A stretch of DNA of 64,000 nucleotides from Meiothermus ruber DSM 1279 (lineage in GTDB: Bacteria; Deinococcota; Deinococci; Deinococcales; Thermaceae): contig NC_013946.1 in the NCBI RefSeq assembly GCF_000024425.1, positions 248,001 to 312,000 of the forward strand, read 5' to 3'. Below, piece by piece: positions 41,402-50,334 of the stretch. Each line of letters starts with the position of its first letter. Position 1 is the stretch's first letter. The position numbers and the translations under genes are program-made. The notes under the pieces were generated by a model. That model ran no database searches. It saw nothing but the letters and a program-made list of their open reading frames with translations, and was not told the DNA's origin.

Positions 41402-42218
41402 CCTGCCCCGTTGGCTGGCCCGCCCGTTGTTTTACCTGCTCCTGGGGGTCTATGCCTGGCTGTTGGTGCTGCCGCTTTTGAGCCTGCTCTCGGCCAGTTT
41501 TCGCACCGAAGCCGACCTCTTTACCCCTGGGCTGCTACCCCCCCAGCCCACCCTCGAGGCCTACCGGGAAGCCCTGGCCAAACACCCCATCCTGCGCTAC
41601 CTGCTCAACAGCCTGGGGGTCTCGCTGGCCATCACTTTAGGCGTGCTGCTGACCTCGGCCACCCTGGGGTATGCCCTGGCCCGGGTTCGCTTTGCCGGGC
41701 AGAGCCTTTTGTTCGGCTTTGTGGTGGGGCTCCTGCTCATCCCCGACGAAGTGACCTTCCTGCCGCGCTACCTGCTGGTACAGGAACTGGGCTGGATCAA
41801 CAGCTACTGGGCGCTGATCGTGCCCTTTCTGGCCTCGCCGCTCGGCATCTTCCTGATGCGGCAGTTCCTTAAGAGCCTGCCCCAGGACCTGTTTGATGCC
41901 GCGCGGATCGACGGGGCCGGCCACCTGCGGACGCTCTGGTACGTGGCCCTGCCCCTGGCCGCCCCGGCCCTGGGGGCTTTGGGGGCGCTGAGCTTTCTGG
42001 GGGCCTGGAACATGTACCTCTGGCCGCTGGTGGTGATTAACCAGAACGAGATGAAAACCGCGCAGATTGCCATCGCTCAGGTGCAGAGCGTGGAGGTCTC
42101 GAGCTGGAACGTGGTGGCGGCGGCAGCGGTGCTGGTGCTGCTGCCCACTTTGCTGGCCTTTTTGCTGGCCCAGCGGGCCTTTATCCGGGGCATCGCGCTG
42201 GGCGGGCTGAAGGGATAA
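41394..42218 (+). CDS. ugpE: ABC transporter permease (UgpE-like)
   Basis: A 274-residue permease with six membrane helices and an EAA loop (FDAARIDGAGHLRTLWYVALPL). The ATG at 41394 overlaps the previous stop, indicating coupling; frames starting earlier read through the upstream gene. It lies 15 bp before the binding-protein gene. No ATPase gene is present in this cluster either, so both sugar-type importers in the window probably use a common ATPase encoded elsewhere. Confidence 0.9.
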   Translation: MSSLPRWLARPLFYLLLGVYAWLLVLPLLSLLSASFRTEADLFTPGLLPPQPTLEAYREALAKHPILRYLLNSLGVSLAITLGVLLTSATLGYALARVRFAGQSLLFGFVVGLLLIPDEVTFLPRYLLVQELGWINSYWALIVPFLASPLGIFLMRQFLKSLPQDLFDAARIDGAGHLRTLWYVALPLAAPALGALGALSFLGAWNMYLWPLVVINQNEMKTAQIAIAQVQSVEVSSWNVVAAAAVLVLLPTLLAFLLAQRAFIRGIALGGLKG

Positions 42219-42233
42219 CGCTAGGAGGCAGAT

Positions 42234-43541
42234 ATGCTAAGACGTTGGTTGATTCTGGCAGGCATCGCACTGGGGGGGCTGGGTCTGGCCCAGCAGCGCA
42301 TCACCATCGACTTCTGGCACTCCATGGGCGGGGTGCTGGGCGAGGCCACCGAGGCCCTGGTCAAGGACTTTAACGCTGCGCAGAACCGGGTTACGGTGCG
42401 CAGCCAGTTTGTAGGCTCCTACGACGACGGCCTTAACAAGCTGCGGGCGGCTTTGCAGGCTGGGGGGCAGGGCCGGCCCAACGTGATCCAGGTCTACGAT
42501 ATCGGGGCCCGCTTTATGGCCGACTCGGGCGCGGTCTTGCCCCTCGAAGACCTGGCCCGCGCCAACAACTTCGACCTCTCCCAGTTTGTGCCGCAGCCCC
42601 GCAACTACTACACCGTGGACGGCAAGCTGTATGGGCTGGCTTTCAACAGCTCGAATCCCATCCTCTACTTCAACGCCCAGGCCCTGGAGCAGGCCGGCAT
42701 TCCCTACCGCAACACCTGGAGCCTGGCCGACCTCGAGGCCGCCGCGCGTAAGCTGACCATCAAAGATGCCTCTGGCAAGACCACCCGCTACGGCCTCTCC
42801 ATTCCCATAGATAGCTGGTTCATGGAGCAGTTTAGCTACAACTCCGGCCAGTACTTCTGCAACAACGAGAACGGCCGCAAAGCCCGGGCCACCGAGGTGA
42901 CCTTCAACAACCCGGCGGCGGTGGCCTTCCTGGACACCTGGGCCCGCCTGGTGCGGGAAGGGGTGGCGGCCAACACCGGGCGCAACTGGGCCGATAGCCA
43001 GAGCCTGTTCGCCCAGGGCAACGCGGCCATTGCGGTGTACTCCACGGCCTCGCTTACCGGGGTGCTGCGCCAGGTGGGCAACCGCTTCCCAGTGCGCACC
43101 GCCTTCTACCCCTACCTGCGCGAGCGCAACGGCACGGCCATTGGCGGGGCGGCGGTCTACCTGATCCGTGGCTTTAACGACGAGCAGAACGCGGCCTCGT
43201 GGGAGTTCATCCGCTTCCTGCTGCGCCCCGAGACCCAGGCCAAATGGACTATTGCCACCGGCTACTTCCCGGTGGTTAAGGGGGTGACCGAGCTGCCCAG
43301 CGTGCGCCAGGCCTATGTGCGCCAGCCCAACTACACCACCGCGGTAAGGCAGCTCGAGACCTCCAAGGTCAACACCGCTTCGGCGGGCTGCTTGATGGGC
43401 GGCTTCACCGAGATCCGCCAGATCGTGCAGTCGGCCATCGAGGAGGCCCTGCGGGGCAAGCCGGCCCAGCAGGCCCTCGACGAGGCCAAGCAGCGGGCCG
43501 ATCAGGTACTTGCCCGCTACAACGCCAGCGTCCGGCCGTAA
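42234..43541 (+). CDS. ugpB: ABC solute-binding protein, UgpB-like (glycerol-3-phosphate type)
   Basis: A 435-residue binding protein with a signal peptide (ending GLAQQ). Its mature N-terminus (FWHSMGGVLGEATEALVKDFN), the VIQVYDIGARFM and FNSSNPILYFN blocks, and the IGGAAVYLIRG block closely follow E. coli UgpB, which binds sn-glycerol-3-phosphate and glycerophosphodiesters. The ATG follows TAGGAGGCAG. It ends the transport operon; a strong terminator follows 20 bp later. Confidence 0.88.
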   Translation: MLRRWLILAGIALGGLGLAQQRITIDFWHSMGGVLGEATEALVKDFNAAQNRVTVRSQFVGSYDDGLNKLRAALQAGGQGRPNVIQVYDIGARFMADSGAVLPLEDLARANNFDLSQFVPQPRNYYTVDGKLYGLAFNSSNPILYFNAQALEQAGIPYRNTWSLADLEAAARKLTIKDASGKTTRYGLSIPIDSWFMEQFSYNSGQYFCNNENGRKARATEVTFNNPAAVAFLDTWARLVREGVAANTGRNWADSQSLFAQGNAAIAVYSTASLTGVLRQVGNRFPVRTAFYPYLRERNGTAIGGAAVYLIRGFNDEQNAASWEFIRFLLRPETQAKWTIATGYFPVVKGVTELPSVRQAYVRQPNYTTAVRQLETSKVNTASAGCLMGGFTEIRQIVQSAIEEALRGKPAQQALDEAKQRADQVLARYNASVRP

Positions 43542-43561
43542 GCAAACCTGATCGGTCAGGG

Positions 43562-43588
43562 CCCACCTGTGGCACAGGTGGGTTTTTT
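43562..43588 (+). terminator. Terminator of the Ugp-like operon
   Basis: CCCACCTGT (43562-43570), GGC loop, ACAGGTGGG (43574-43582), then six T residues. Confidence 0.94.
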
Positions 43589-43654
43589 CTGTGGAGTTTT
43601 TGGGACTCGCTGCACGCAGGCAGCTTGAGATTTAGAGGCCTTAGCCTTTAGCCT

Positions 43655-44524
43655 GTGGCAGATATGCAGTCGGATACCACTGCACGCCTTCTGATTACCT
43701 GCCCCGACCGGCCCGGCATTGTGGCGGCGGTCTCGAATTTCCTCTTCAACCACGGGGCCAACATCACCGCGCTCGACCAGCACTCCACCGACCCCGAGGG
43801 GGGGCTCTTCTTCATGCGGCTGGAGTTCCAGACCCCGCACCTCGATGTGTCGCGGGAAATCCTCGAGAAAGCCTTTGCCGAGCGGGTGGCGGCCCGCTTC
43901 GAGATGAACTGGCGCATCGCCTACGCCGCCGACCTCAAGAAAGTAGCCATCCTGGTCTCCAAATACGACCACGCCCTGCTGGAGCTTCTCTGGCGGCACA
44001 GCAACCGCGAGCTGCCCTGTACCATCACCCAGGTTATCTCCAACCACCCCGACCTGCGGCCCGAGGTGGAGCGCTTCGGCATCCCCTACCACCACGTGCC
44101 GGTGGAGAAAGACCGCAAAGAAGAGGCCGAGGCGCAGATCCTGCACCTGCTGGGGGATACCGACCTGGTGGTGCTGGCCCGCTACATGCAGATTCTCACC
44201 CCGCAGTTTGTGGCCCGCTACCCCCACCGCATCATCAACATCCACCACTCCTTCCTGCCGGCTTTTGTGGGGGCCAATCCCTACAAACAGGCCTATATGC
44301 GGGGCGTGAAGATCATCGGGGCCACCGCCCACTACGTGACCGAGGAGCTGGATCAGGGCCCCATCATCGAGCAGGACGTGGCCCGGGTCTCGCACCGGCA
44401 CGACGTGGCCGACCTGGTGCGGCTGGGGCGCGACCTCGAGCGCAACGTGCTGGCTCGAGCGGTGCAGTGGCACCTGGAAGACCGCATCATCGTGTACGGC
44501 AATAAGACCGTGGTGTTTTCATAA
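43655..44524 (+). CDS. purU: Formyltetrahydrofolate deformylase PurU
   Basis: A 289-residue enzyme with an N-terminal ACT domain (residues ~10-85, [19 protein letters not shown]) and a formyltransferase domain with catalytic N and H in [12 protein letters not shown] and D in ELDQGPII. It hydrolyses 10-formyl-THF to THF and formate, balancing one-carbon pools and feeding formate to purine synthesis. The start is GTG 43655, with ATG 43664 as an alternative; there is no ribosome site, and TAGCCT lies just upstream. Confidence 0.93.
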   Translation: MADMQSDTTARLLITCPDRPGIVAAVSNFLFNHGANITALDQHSTDPEGGLFFMRLEFQTPHLDVSREILEKAFAERVAARFEMNWRIAYAADLKKVAILVSKYDHALLELLWRHSNRELPCTITQVISNHPDLRPEVERFGIPYHHVPVEKDRKEEAEAQILHLLGDTDLVVLARYMQILTPQFVARYPHRIINIHHSFLPAFVGANPYKQAYMRGVKIIGATAHYVTEELDQGPIIEQDVARVSHRHDVADLVRLGRDLERNVLARAVQWHLEDRIIVYGNKTVVFS

Positions 44525-44582
44525 TTGCCCTTCATGCCGTCTTCACCGTGATTGATTACACTGCTAGGTGGAGGTCTTTGAG

Positions 44583-45824
44583 ATGTCCATGAGAAATTCT
44601 TCCATTCTCCTGGGTTTGCTGATGATGGTGGGTGGGGGGGTGCTGTGGTTTAACCTGAGCAAGAGCCAGACCGAGGCCTCACCCACCCCGCCGACACAGG
44701 TGCAGGCCCAGAGCTTCGACCAGAACCGCGCTTTCCTGGAAAACGAACGCAACACCATCGATGTTGTTCAGCGCACTGGGGATGGGGTGGTGTTCGTGGC
44801 GGTGCGGGCCACCCCCAGGGTGAGCAGCGATTTTGGTTTCTTCGCGCCCTTCCTGCAGCCCCAACCTCAGGAGGGCACGGGTTCGGGCTTCGTGCTTGAC
44901 CAGGATGGTCTGATTCTCACCAACTACCACGTGATCGAAGGGGCCGACCAGATCACCGTGCGCTTCCACAACGATCCCAAGAGCTACCCGGCGCGGGTGA
45001 TAGGCCGGGCCGAGCCCCTCGACATAGCCCTGATCCGGGTGCAGGCCCCGCGCGAGAAGCTGAAGCCCATGCCATTAGCCGACTCCGACCAGGTGCGGGT
45101 GGGACAGAAGGCCATCGCCATGGGCAACCCCTTTGGCCTCGAGTTCACCGTGACCGAGGGCATCGTCTCGGCCATAAGGCGCAACCCCAACGACGGCAGC
45201 AGCGGCGGCCAGGGGGCTTTTGTGCCCACCGTGATTCAGACCGACGCGGCCATCAACCCCGGCAACTCAGGTGGGCCCCTGCTCAACTCCCGCGGCGAGG
45301 TGATCGGGATCAACACCTTCATCTACAGCTCGGCGGGGGCCCTTGGGGCTGCGCAGTCGGCAGGGATTGGCTTTGCCATCCCCATCAACCTGGTCAAGCA
45401 GTACCTGGCCGACCTCAAGGCCGGCAAGGACATCACCGCTGAAGACATCGTGCGCTCCCGGCCCCGCCTGGGCGTGACCCTCTCGCTGCTCTCGATGGCC
45501 GAGTACCCCGAGAACATCCGCCGGCAGAACCGCCTGCCCGATACCGGCCTGATGATCCAGCAGGTGGAGCGGGGCAGCCCGGCTGAGCGGGCCGGACTGC
45601 GGGCCGCCACCCGCACCGTGCAGCTCCAGCTCCGCACCGGTCAGGTGATTGAGCTGGGGGTGAACGGCGACATCCTGCTCGAGGCCGATGGCAACCCCAT
45701 CAGCAACATCAACGACCTGCGCGCGGTGCTGCTTTCCAAAAAGCCAGGGGAAGCCGTGACCCTTAAGATCTGGCGCGACGGACAGACCCGCGAGGTGCGG
45801 GTGGTGCCGCAGGTGATCCGCTAA
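44583..45824 (+). CDS. HtrA/DegP-type serine protease
   Basis: A 413-residue S1C protease with an N-terminal membrane anchor (about residues 6-23), a trypsin-like domain and one C-terminal PDZ domain (from about 290). The triad is H116 (NYHVIEG), D147 (DIALIRV) and S229 (NPGNSGGPL). It should degrade or refold damaged envelope proteins. The ATG at 44583 lies 8 nt after GGAGG; the longer GTG frame from 44568 covers that site. A terminator follows at 45843. Confidence 0.93.
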   Translation: MSMRNSSILLGLLMMVGGGVLWFNLSKSQTEASPTPPTQVQAQSFDQNRAFLENERNTIDVVQRTGDGVVFVAVRATPRVSSDFGFFAPFLQPQPQEGTGSGFVLDQDGLILTNYHVIEGADQITVRFHNDPKSYPARVIGRAEPLDIALIRVQAPREKLKPMPLADSDQVRVGQKAIAMGNPFGLEFTVTEGIVSAIRRNPNDGSSGGQGAFVPTVIQTDAAINPGNSGGPLLNSRGEVIGINTFIYSSAGALGAAQSAGIGFAIPINLVKQYLADLKAGKDITAEDIVRSRPRLGVTLSLLSMAEYPENIRRQNRLPDTGLMIQQVERGSPAERAGLRAATRTVQLQLRTGQVIELGVNGDILLEADGNPISNINDLRAVLLSKKPGEAVTLKIWRDGQTREVRVVPQVIR

Positions 45825-45842
45825 CCCCAGCCGCGCTTCCAG

Positions 45843-45866
45843 CCCTCCCGCGCGCGGGAGGGTTTT
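45843..45866 (+). terminator. Terminator after the HtrA-type gene
   Basis: CCCTCCCGCG pairs directly with CGCGGGAGGG (45843-45862), followed by TTTT. Confidence 0.88.
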
Positions 45867-45901
45867 CCTTTGCTTCATCTTGATTGCCTATACTGGGCCC
45901 A

Positions 45902-48607
45902 ATGTTGCGCTTCCTGGCGGTTGCTTTGCTGATTGGTTCGCTGGCCCTGGCCCAGTTTGACCCCACCCAGCGCTGGTTTACGGTGCGCACCGAGCACTTC
46001 GACATCCACTACCACAGCGGCCTCGAGCGCGTAGCTACCGAGGCCGCCATCTACGCCGAAAAAGCCTATGCGTTGCTACTAGAAGACTTCGAGGCCCCAC
46101 CAGGGCGCATCAGCATCGTGCTATCGGACGTGGGGGATACCCTCAACGGCTTCGCCAACCCCGTCAACAACCTGGTGGGCATCTTTACCGGGCAGTTCCG
46201 CAGCTCGGACTTGTTCAATCCCCGGCTTTCCTCCTGGTGGGAGACGGTGATTTTCCACGAAATTGCCCATATCTTCGATCTCTCCCAGGTGCGCGGCCCG
46301 CTCAAAGAGCCCACCCGCATCTTCGGGCAACTGCCAGCCCAGAGTGCGGTCAAGCCCTTTCCTTTCGTGGAGGGCACGGTGCTTTATCTCAAACACAAAA
46401 AGCTGGGCGAGTCGCGCCTGAACGACGCCACCACCCGCATGATGCTGCGCCAGATGGTGCTTTCGGGCCGGTTCCCTAGCCTCGACGAGATTCGCCAGGC
46501 CTACAGCCGGTCCACCTGGCCCTACCTGGGCTTTCTGGTCTACAACTACAGCGCCTGGCTGGTGCAGTACCTCGAGGTGCGCTTTGGCGAGGACGCCTAC
46601 CGGCGGTTCACCGAGGCCAACGCCGGGATGCTGGCCTTCAAAGACTTCAACGAACCCTTCCTGAAGGCCTTTGGGGTCTCGCTCGACCAGATTTACGCCG
46701 ATTTTGTGCGCTGGCTGCCCAGCCAGTTTGAGGGTGAGATCGCCCGCATCCGCGCCGAGGGCCTGACCCCGGTGCAAAAGCTCAGCAGTTTGGGGTTTTT
46801 TAGCGAGGGCCCGGCGGATTCGGCCAACGGCCTGGTGTATGCACACGCCTCGCCGCTGCGCAGCGGCCTGCGTATCATCGTCAATGAGAACGAACGCGAG
46901 CTGCTGAACGGCCCCGCCCAGCACCCACAGTGGTCGCCCGACGGGCGTTACCTGCTCTTTACCACCAGCAGCGCGACCAGCCCTTACTTTGTGGCGAGCG
47001 ACCTTTACCAGTACGACCGCCTCGAGGGCCGCGTCCAGCGCCTGACCCAGGGTGAACGCGTTTATTACGCCCGCTACGCGCCCGACGGCAAGAGCATCTT
47101 CCTGGCTAAAAACACCCCCGACGGCTCCACCGAGCTGGCCCGCTACTTTATCGAGTTCAACCGCACCCAGCCTCTGCGCAGCTTTCCCCACCAGGACGGG
47201 GTGATCCACTCGTTTGCAGTGGCCCCGGACGGCCGCTCCCTGGTGCTTGCCTTGCTGCGGCGGGGGGGTTTTCAAGATCTTTACCGCTACACCCTGGAAA
47301 CCGGGGCCCTTGCGCCCCTGACCCAGGACAGGAACGTGGATAGCGATCCGGTTTTCAGCCCCGATGGGCGTTACGTGATCTACAGCAGCGATGTGAACCG
47401 GGTCTACAACCTGTACGCCTACCGCCTCGAGGACGGGGCGGTCTTCCAGGTGACCAACCTGCTCACCGGGGCCTTCCAGCCCACTTTTTCACACAGCCAG
47501 CAGCAGATAATCTTCTCCGGCTACGACGAGACCGGCTACAACCTCTACCAGTTGCCCTACAACCCCAGCGCCTGGAAACGGGTGGAGCTACCGCGCGAAC
47601 CCCTGCCCGCGTTCAAGCCCGCCGAGGCCGCCAGCGGTGAGCCCTACAACCCCTTCCACTACCTGCGCCCGCTGTACTGGCTGCCCATCGCCGGGGTGGG
47701 GGTGGAGGGGTTCGGTCTGGGGGTTTCGTTTGCGGCTTCCGACCCGGTGGGCCTCCATGCCTACGCGGTCGGGGCTGGTTTCGACAGCAGTTTGCGGGGG
47801 GTGTTCTACGACCTGGCCTACCAGTACACCGGGCTGGGCTTCCCGCTGGTGTTGCAGGCGGTGGGGGCAGGCCGGGACAGCGCCCAGGGGGTGGGTGCCT
47901 CGTTCTGGTCGCCGCAGGGCAGCCTGGGCCTGCAGTACGTGCGCTTGGACGTGCTCGAGCCCGCCCTCGACCCCAGCCAGAACACGGTTACCCATGCCTT
48001 CTCGCTTCGCTTGAACGGGGCCAGCACCAGCGCCAGCGACCTCTTCCGTTCGAGCAGCAGCCTGAGCGCCGTGGGCACAGCCTTCGTGCGCGAGGGCAGC
48101 CCGGACTGGCGCTACCGTGTGCAGGGGGCGCTGGGCTTCCAGTTCCGCCTGCCGCTGGAAGCCTCGCACCTGATCGGGCTGCGGGTGGGGGGTGGCTTCA
48201 CCACCTCGCCGCTGGCTTTGGATGGCTTCGACCTGGGGGCCTGGCCCCTGGTGGCCGGGGGCCAGCCGCTGCTGGCGGTGCGGGGGTATGGGCCGGGCCA
48301 GCTTCGCGGCCAGCAGGCGCTGGTGGGCTCGCTCGAGTACCGCCTGCCGCCCTGGAGCCTCGAGCGCGGCCTGGGCAACTGGCCGCTGTTCTTCGACGAC
48401 CTGAGCCTCTCGGTTTTCCTGGACGCGGGGGCTGCCGGTTCGCCTCTGGATCTGAGCCAGGTGCGCTTTTCGCTGGGGGCCGAGCTGCGCCTGGGCCTGA
48501 CGCTGTTTTATCTGGCGCCGGGCAGCAGCGTGGCCCTGGGCGGCGCGCAGGGTTTTGGGGAGCCGGGGCCAAGGTTTTATCTCAGTCTGGTGTTGCCGGG
48601 CTTGTAG
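45902..48607 (+). CDS. Secreted metallopeptidase / TolB-like propeller / outer-membrane barrel fusion
   Basis: A 901-residue exported protein. After a signal peptide (MLRFLAVALLIGSLALAQF) comes a peptidase MA-like domain with a zinc-type motif HEIAH at residues 119-123 and a possible second ligand region YNYSAWLVQYL. Residues about 330-560 contain repeated PDGR blocks (SPDGRYLLF, APDGKSIFL, APDGRSLVL, SPDGRYVIY) forming a TolB/PD40 propeller. The last ~320 residues alternate strand-like and turn segments and end FYLSLVLPGL, like a surface-antigen outer-membrane barrel. It may be a cell-surface protease or assembly factor. TATACT at 45889-45894 sits 7 nt before the ATG, implying a leaderless mRNA. 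Confidence 0.88.
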   Translation: MLRFLAVALLIGSLALAQFDPTQRWFTVRTEHFDIHYHSGLERVATEAAIYAEKAYALLLEDFEAPPGRISIVLSDVGDTLNGFANPVNNLVGIFTGQFRSSDLFNPRLSSWWETVIFHEIAHIFDLSQVRGPLKEPTRIFGQLPAQSAVKPFPFVEGTVLYLKHKKLGESRLNDATTRMMLRQMVLSGRFPSLDEIRQAYSRSTWPYLGFLVYNYSAWLVQYLEVRFGEDAYRRFTEANAGMLAFKDFNEPFLKAFGVSLDQIYADFVRWLPSQFEGEIARIRAEGLTPVQKLSSLGFFSEGPADSANGLVYAHASPLRSGLRIIVNENERELLNGPAQHPQWSPDGRYLLFTTSSATSPYFVASDLYQYDRLEGRVQRLTQGERVYYARYAPDGKSIFLAKNTPDGSTELARYFIEFNRTQPLRSFPHQDGVIHSFAVAPDGRSLVLALLRRGGFQDLYRYTLETGALAPLTQDRNVDSDPVFSPDGRYVIYSSDVNRVYNLYAYRLEDGAVFQVTNLLTGAFQPTFSHSQQQIIFSGYDETGYNLYQLPYNPSAWKRVELPREPLPAFKPAEAASGEPYNPFHYLRPLYWLPIAGVGVEGFGLGVSFAASDPVGLHAYAVGAGFDSSLRGVFYDLAYQYTGLGFPLVLQAVGAGRDSAQGVGASFWSPQGSLGLQYVRLDVLEPALDPSQNTVTHAFSLRLNGASTSASDLFRSSSSLSAVGTAFVREGSPDWRYRVQGALGFQFRLPLEASHLIGLRVGGGFTTSPLALDGFDLGAWPLVAGGQPLLAVRGYGPGQLRGQQALVGSLEYRLPPWSLERGLGNWPLFFDDLSLSVFLDAGAAGSPLDLSQVRFSLGAELRLGLTLFYLAPGSSVALGGAQGFGEPGPRFYLSLVLPGL

Positions 48608-48652
48608 GGGGCTGGGCTTTTCGCTTTGGGCTTTTGGCTTTAGGCTATACCC

Positions 48653-49855
48653 GTGCCAGGAATCGCCATTATTGGAGCCCAGTGGGGTGATGAAGGAAAA
48701 GGCAAAGTAACCGATGCCCTCGCTGAAGACGCCGATTTTGTGGTGCGCTACCAGGGGGGGGCCAATGCGGGGCATACCGTGGTGGCCCAGGGCAAAACCT
48801 TCAAGCTGAACCTGCTGCCCACCGGGGTTATTCACCCCCAGGCCACCAACGTGCTGGGCGATGGGATGGTGATCGATGCCTACCGCTTTGCCGAGGAGAT
48901 GCAGAACATCCGGGCCGAGGGACTGAACCCCAGGGTGCTGGTCTCGGACAAGGCCCACCTGGTGCTGCCCCACCATAAGACAGTGGAGGCCCGCAACAAC
49001 TTTGTGGGAACCACCAAGCGCGGTATCGGGCCGGCCTACTCCGACCGGGCCCGGCGGGTGGGCATCCGCGCCGGCGATCTGCTCAACGAGGCAGTGCTTA
49101 GAGAACGGGTCGAAACCCTGCTGACCGAGAAGCCCAACTCGACCCGAGAAGCGGGCTGGGATACCCCTGAAAAAGCCCTGGCCGACCTCTACCGGATGCG
49201 CGAGATCCTGGCCCCTCACATTACCGACACCGGCCGCCTGCTGCGGGAGGCCATCCAGCAAGGTAAAAAAGTCTTGTTTGAAGGGGCCCAGGCCACCCTG
49301 CTTGACCTCAACTACGGCGACTACCCCTACGTGACCAGCTCGCACCCCACGGTGGGGGGGATTATTGTGGGGGCGGGTGTGAACCACAAGGCCATCAACA
49401 AGGTCTATGGGGTGGCCAAGGCCTATGCCACCCGGGTGGGCAACGGCCCTTTCCCCACCGAGCTTTTTGGTGAGGAGGACGAGTATTTGCGGCAGAAAGG
49501 GGGTGAGTTTGGTGTGACCACCGGGCGGGCCCGGCGCACCGGCTGGCTCGACCTGGTGCTGCTCAAGTACGCTTGCGAGGTGAACGGCTTTGATGGCCTG
49601 GTGCTCACCAAGCTCGACGTGCTCTCGGGTTTTCCGGTGGTCAAGGTGGGTGTGGAGCACCGGCCGGACGGTAGCGTAAAGTACGCGGAAATTCCCGGCT
49701 GGGGCGACCTGACCGGCATTCAGAGCCGGGAGGAGCTACCGGCCAGCCTGAAGCAGTTTATCGAACTGGTCGAAGACTTTACCCAGACCCCGGTGGTGAT
49801 GTTTTCTACCAGCCCGCGCCGGGAGGACACCTTTGGGGCGGTGAGCTGGGTTTAG
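48653..49855 (+). CDS. purA: Adenylosuccinate synthetase
   Basis: A 400-residue enzyme with the GTP-binding loop GAQWGDEGKGK, the IMP-site NAGHTV block and the GTTKRGIGPAYSDRA motif. It catalyses IMP + Asp + GTP to adenylosuccinate in AMP synthesis. It is slightly shorter than the E. coli enzyme (about 430). The GTG at 48653 has no ribosome site; TAGGCT (48641-48646) lies 6 nt before it. The stop overlaps the convergent deacylase stop by four bases. Confidence 0.95.
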   Translation: MPGIAIIGAQWGDEGKGKVTDALAEDADFVVRYQGGANAGHTVVAQGKTFKLNLLPTGVIHPQATNVLGDGMVIDAYRFAEEMQNIRAEGLNPRVLVSDKAHLVLPHHKTVEARNNFVGTTKRGIGPAYSDRARRVGIRAGDLLNEAVLRERVETLLTEKPNSTREAGWDTPEKALADLYRMREILAPHITDTGRLLREAIQQGKKVLFEGAQATLLDLNYGDYPYVTSSHPTVGGIIVGAGVNHKAINKVYGVAKAYATRVGNGPFPTELFGEEDEYLRQKGGEFGVTTGRARRTGWLDLVLLKYACEVNGFDGLVLTKLDVLSGFPVVKVGVEHRPDGSVKYAEIPGWGDLTGIQSREELPASLKQFIELVEDFTQTPVVMFSTSPRREDTFGAVSWV

Positions 49856-50334
49856 TCGCTCTTCAGGGCCACCACGCGGCCTCCGGTAAGGGCCAGCAGC
49901 TCTTCCGGCGAGAGGCCAAACAGCGCAAAAGGGGTTCCAGCGGCCGCATAGATCCGTTCGTACTGGAGCAGGTCGGGGTCGACGAGGGCCTCGAGGGCCT
50001 GGGCGTGACCAACGGGCGGCACCCCGCCGATGGCAAAGCCGGTGACCTGGCGCACATAATCGGCGTCGGGCTTTTCCAACTTTTCCCCTAGAAGGGCCTC
50101 GAGCCGCGCCACATCCACCCGGTTGGCCCCCGAGACCAGGAGCAGGTAGGGCCTGGCGCTCTCGGCTCCCCGAAAGACCAGCGATTTGACAATCTGGCCC
50201 ACCGCACAGCCCACCGCCGCGGCGGCCTCCTGGGCGGTGCGGGTAGAGGCCGACAGCTCCTGCACCTGTAGGTGAGCAAAGCCCCGCTGATTCAGGGCTG
50301 CCTGTACTTTCAGGGCGCTGGGGGATAGTTTCAT
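49852..50334 (-). CDS. YbaK/EbsC-family aminoacyl-tRNA deacylase
   Basis: A 160-residue single-domain protein matching the YbaK/ProX editing fold, with the conserved K in VKSLVFRG, SGANRVD and the GGVPPVGH loop. Such proteins remove mischarged amino acids (Cys or Ala) from tRNA-Pro. The start overlaps the M20 peptidase stop by four bases, so the two genes form a minus-strand pair. Confidence 0.9.
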   Translation of the reverse strand: MKLSPSALKVQAALNQRGFAHLQVQELSASTRTAQEAAAAVGCAVGQIVKSLVFRGAESARPYLLLVSGANRVDVARLEALLGEKLEKPDADYVRQVTGFAIGGVPPVGHAQALEALVDPDLLQYERIYAAAGTPFALFGLSPEELLALTGGRVVALKSD

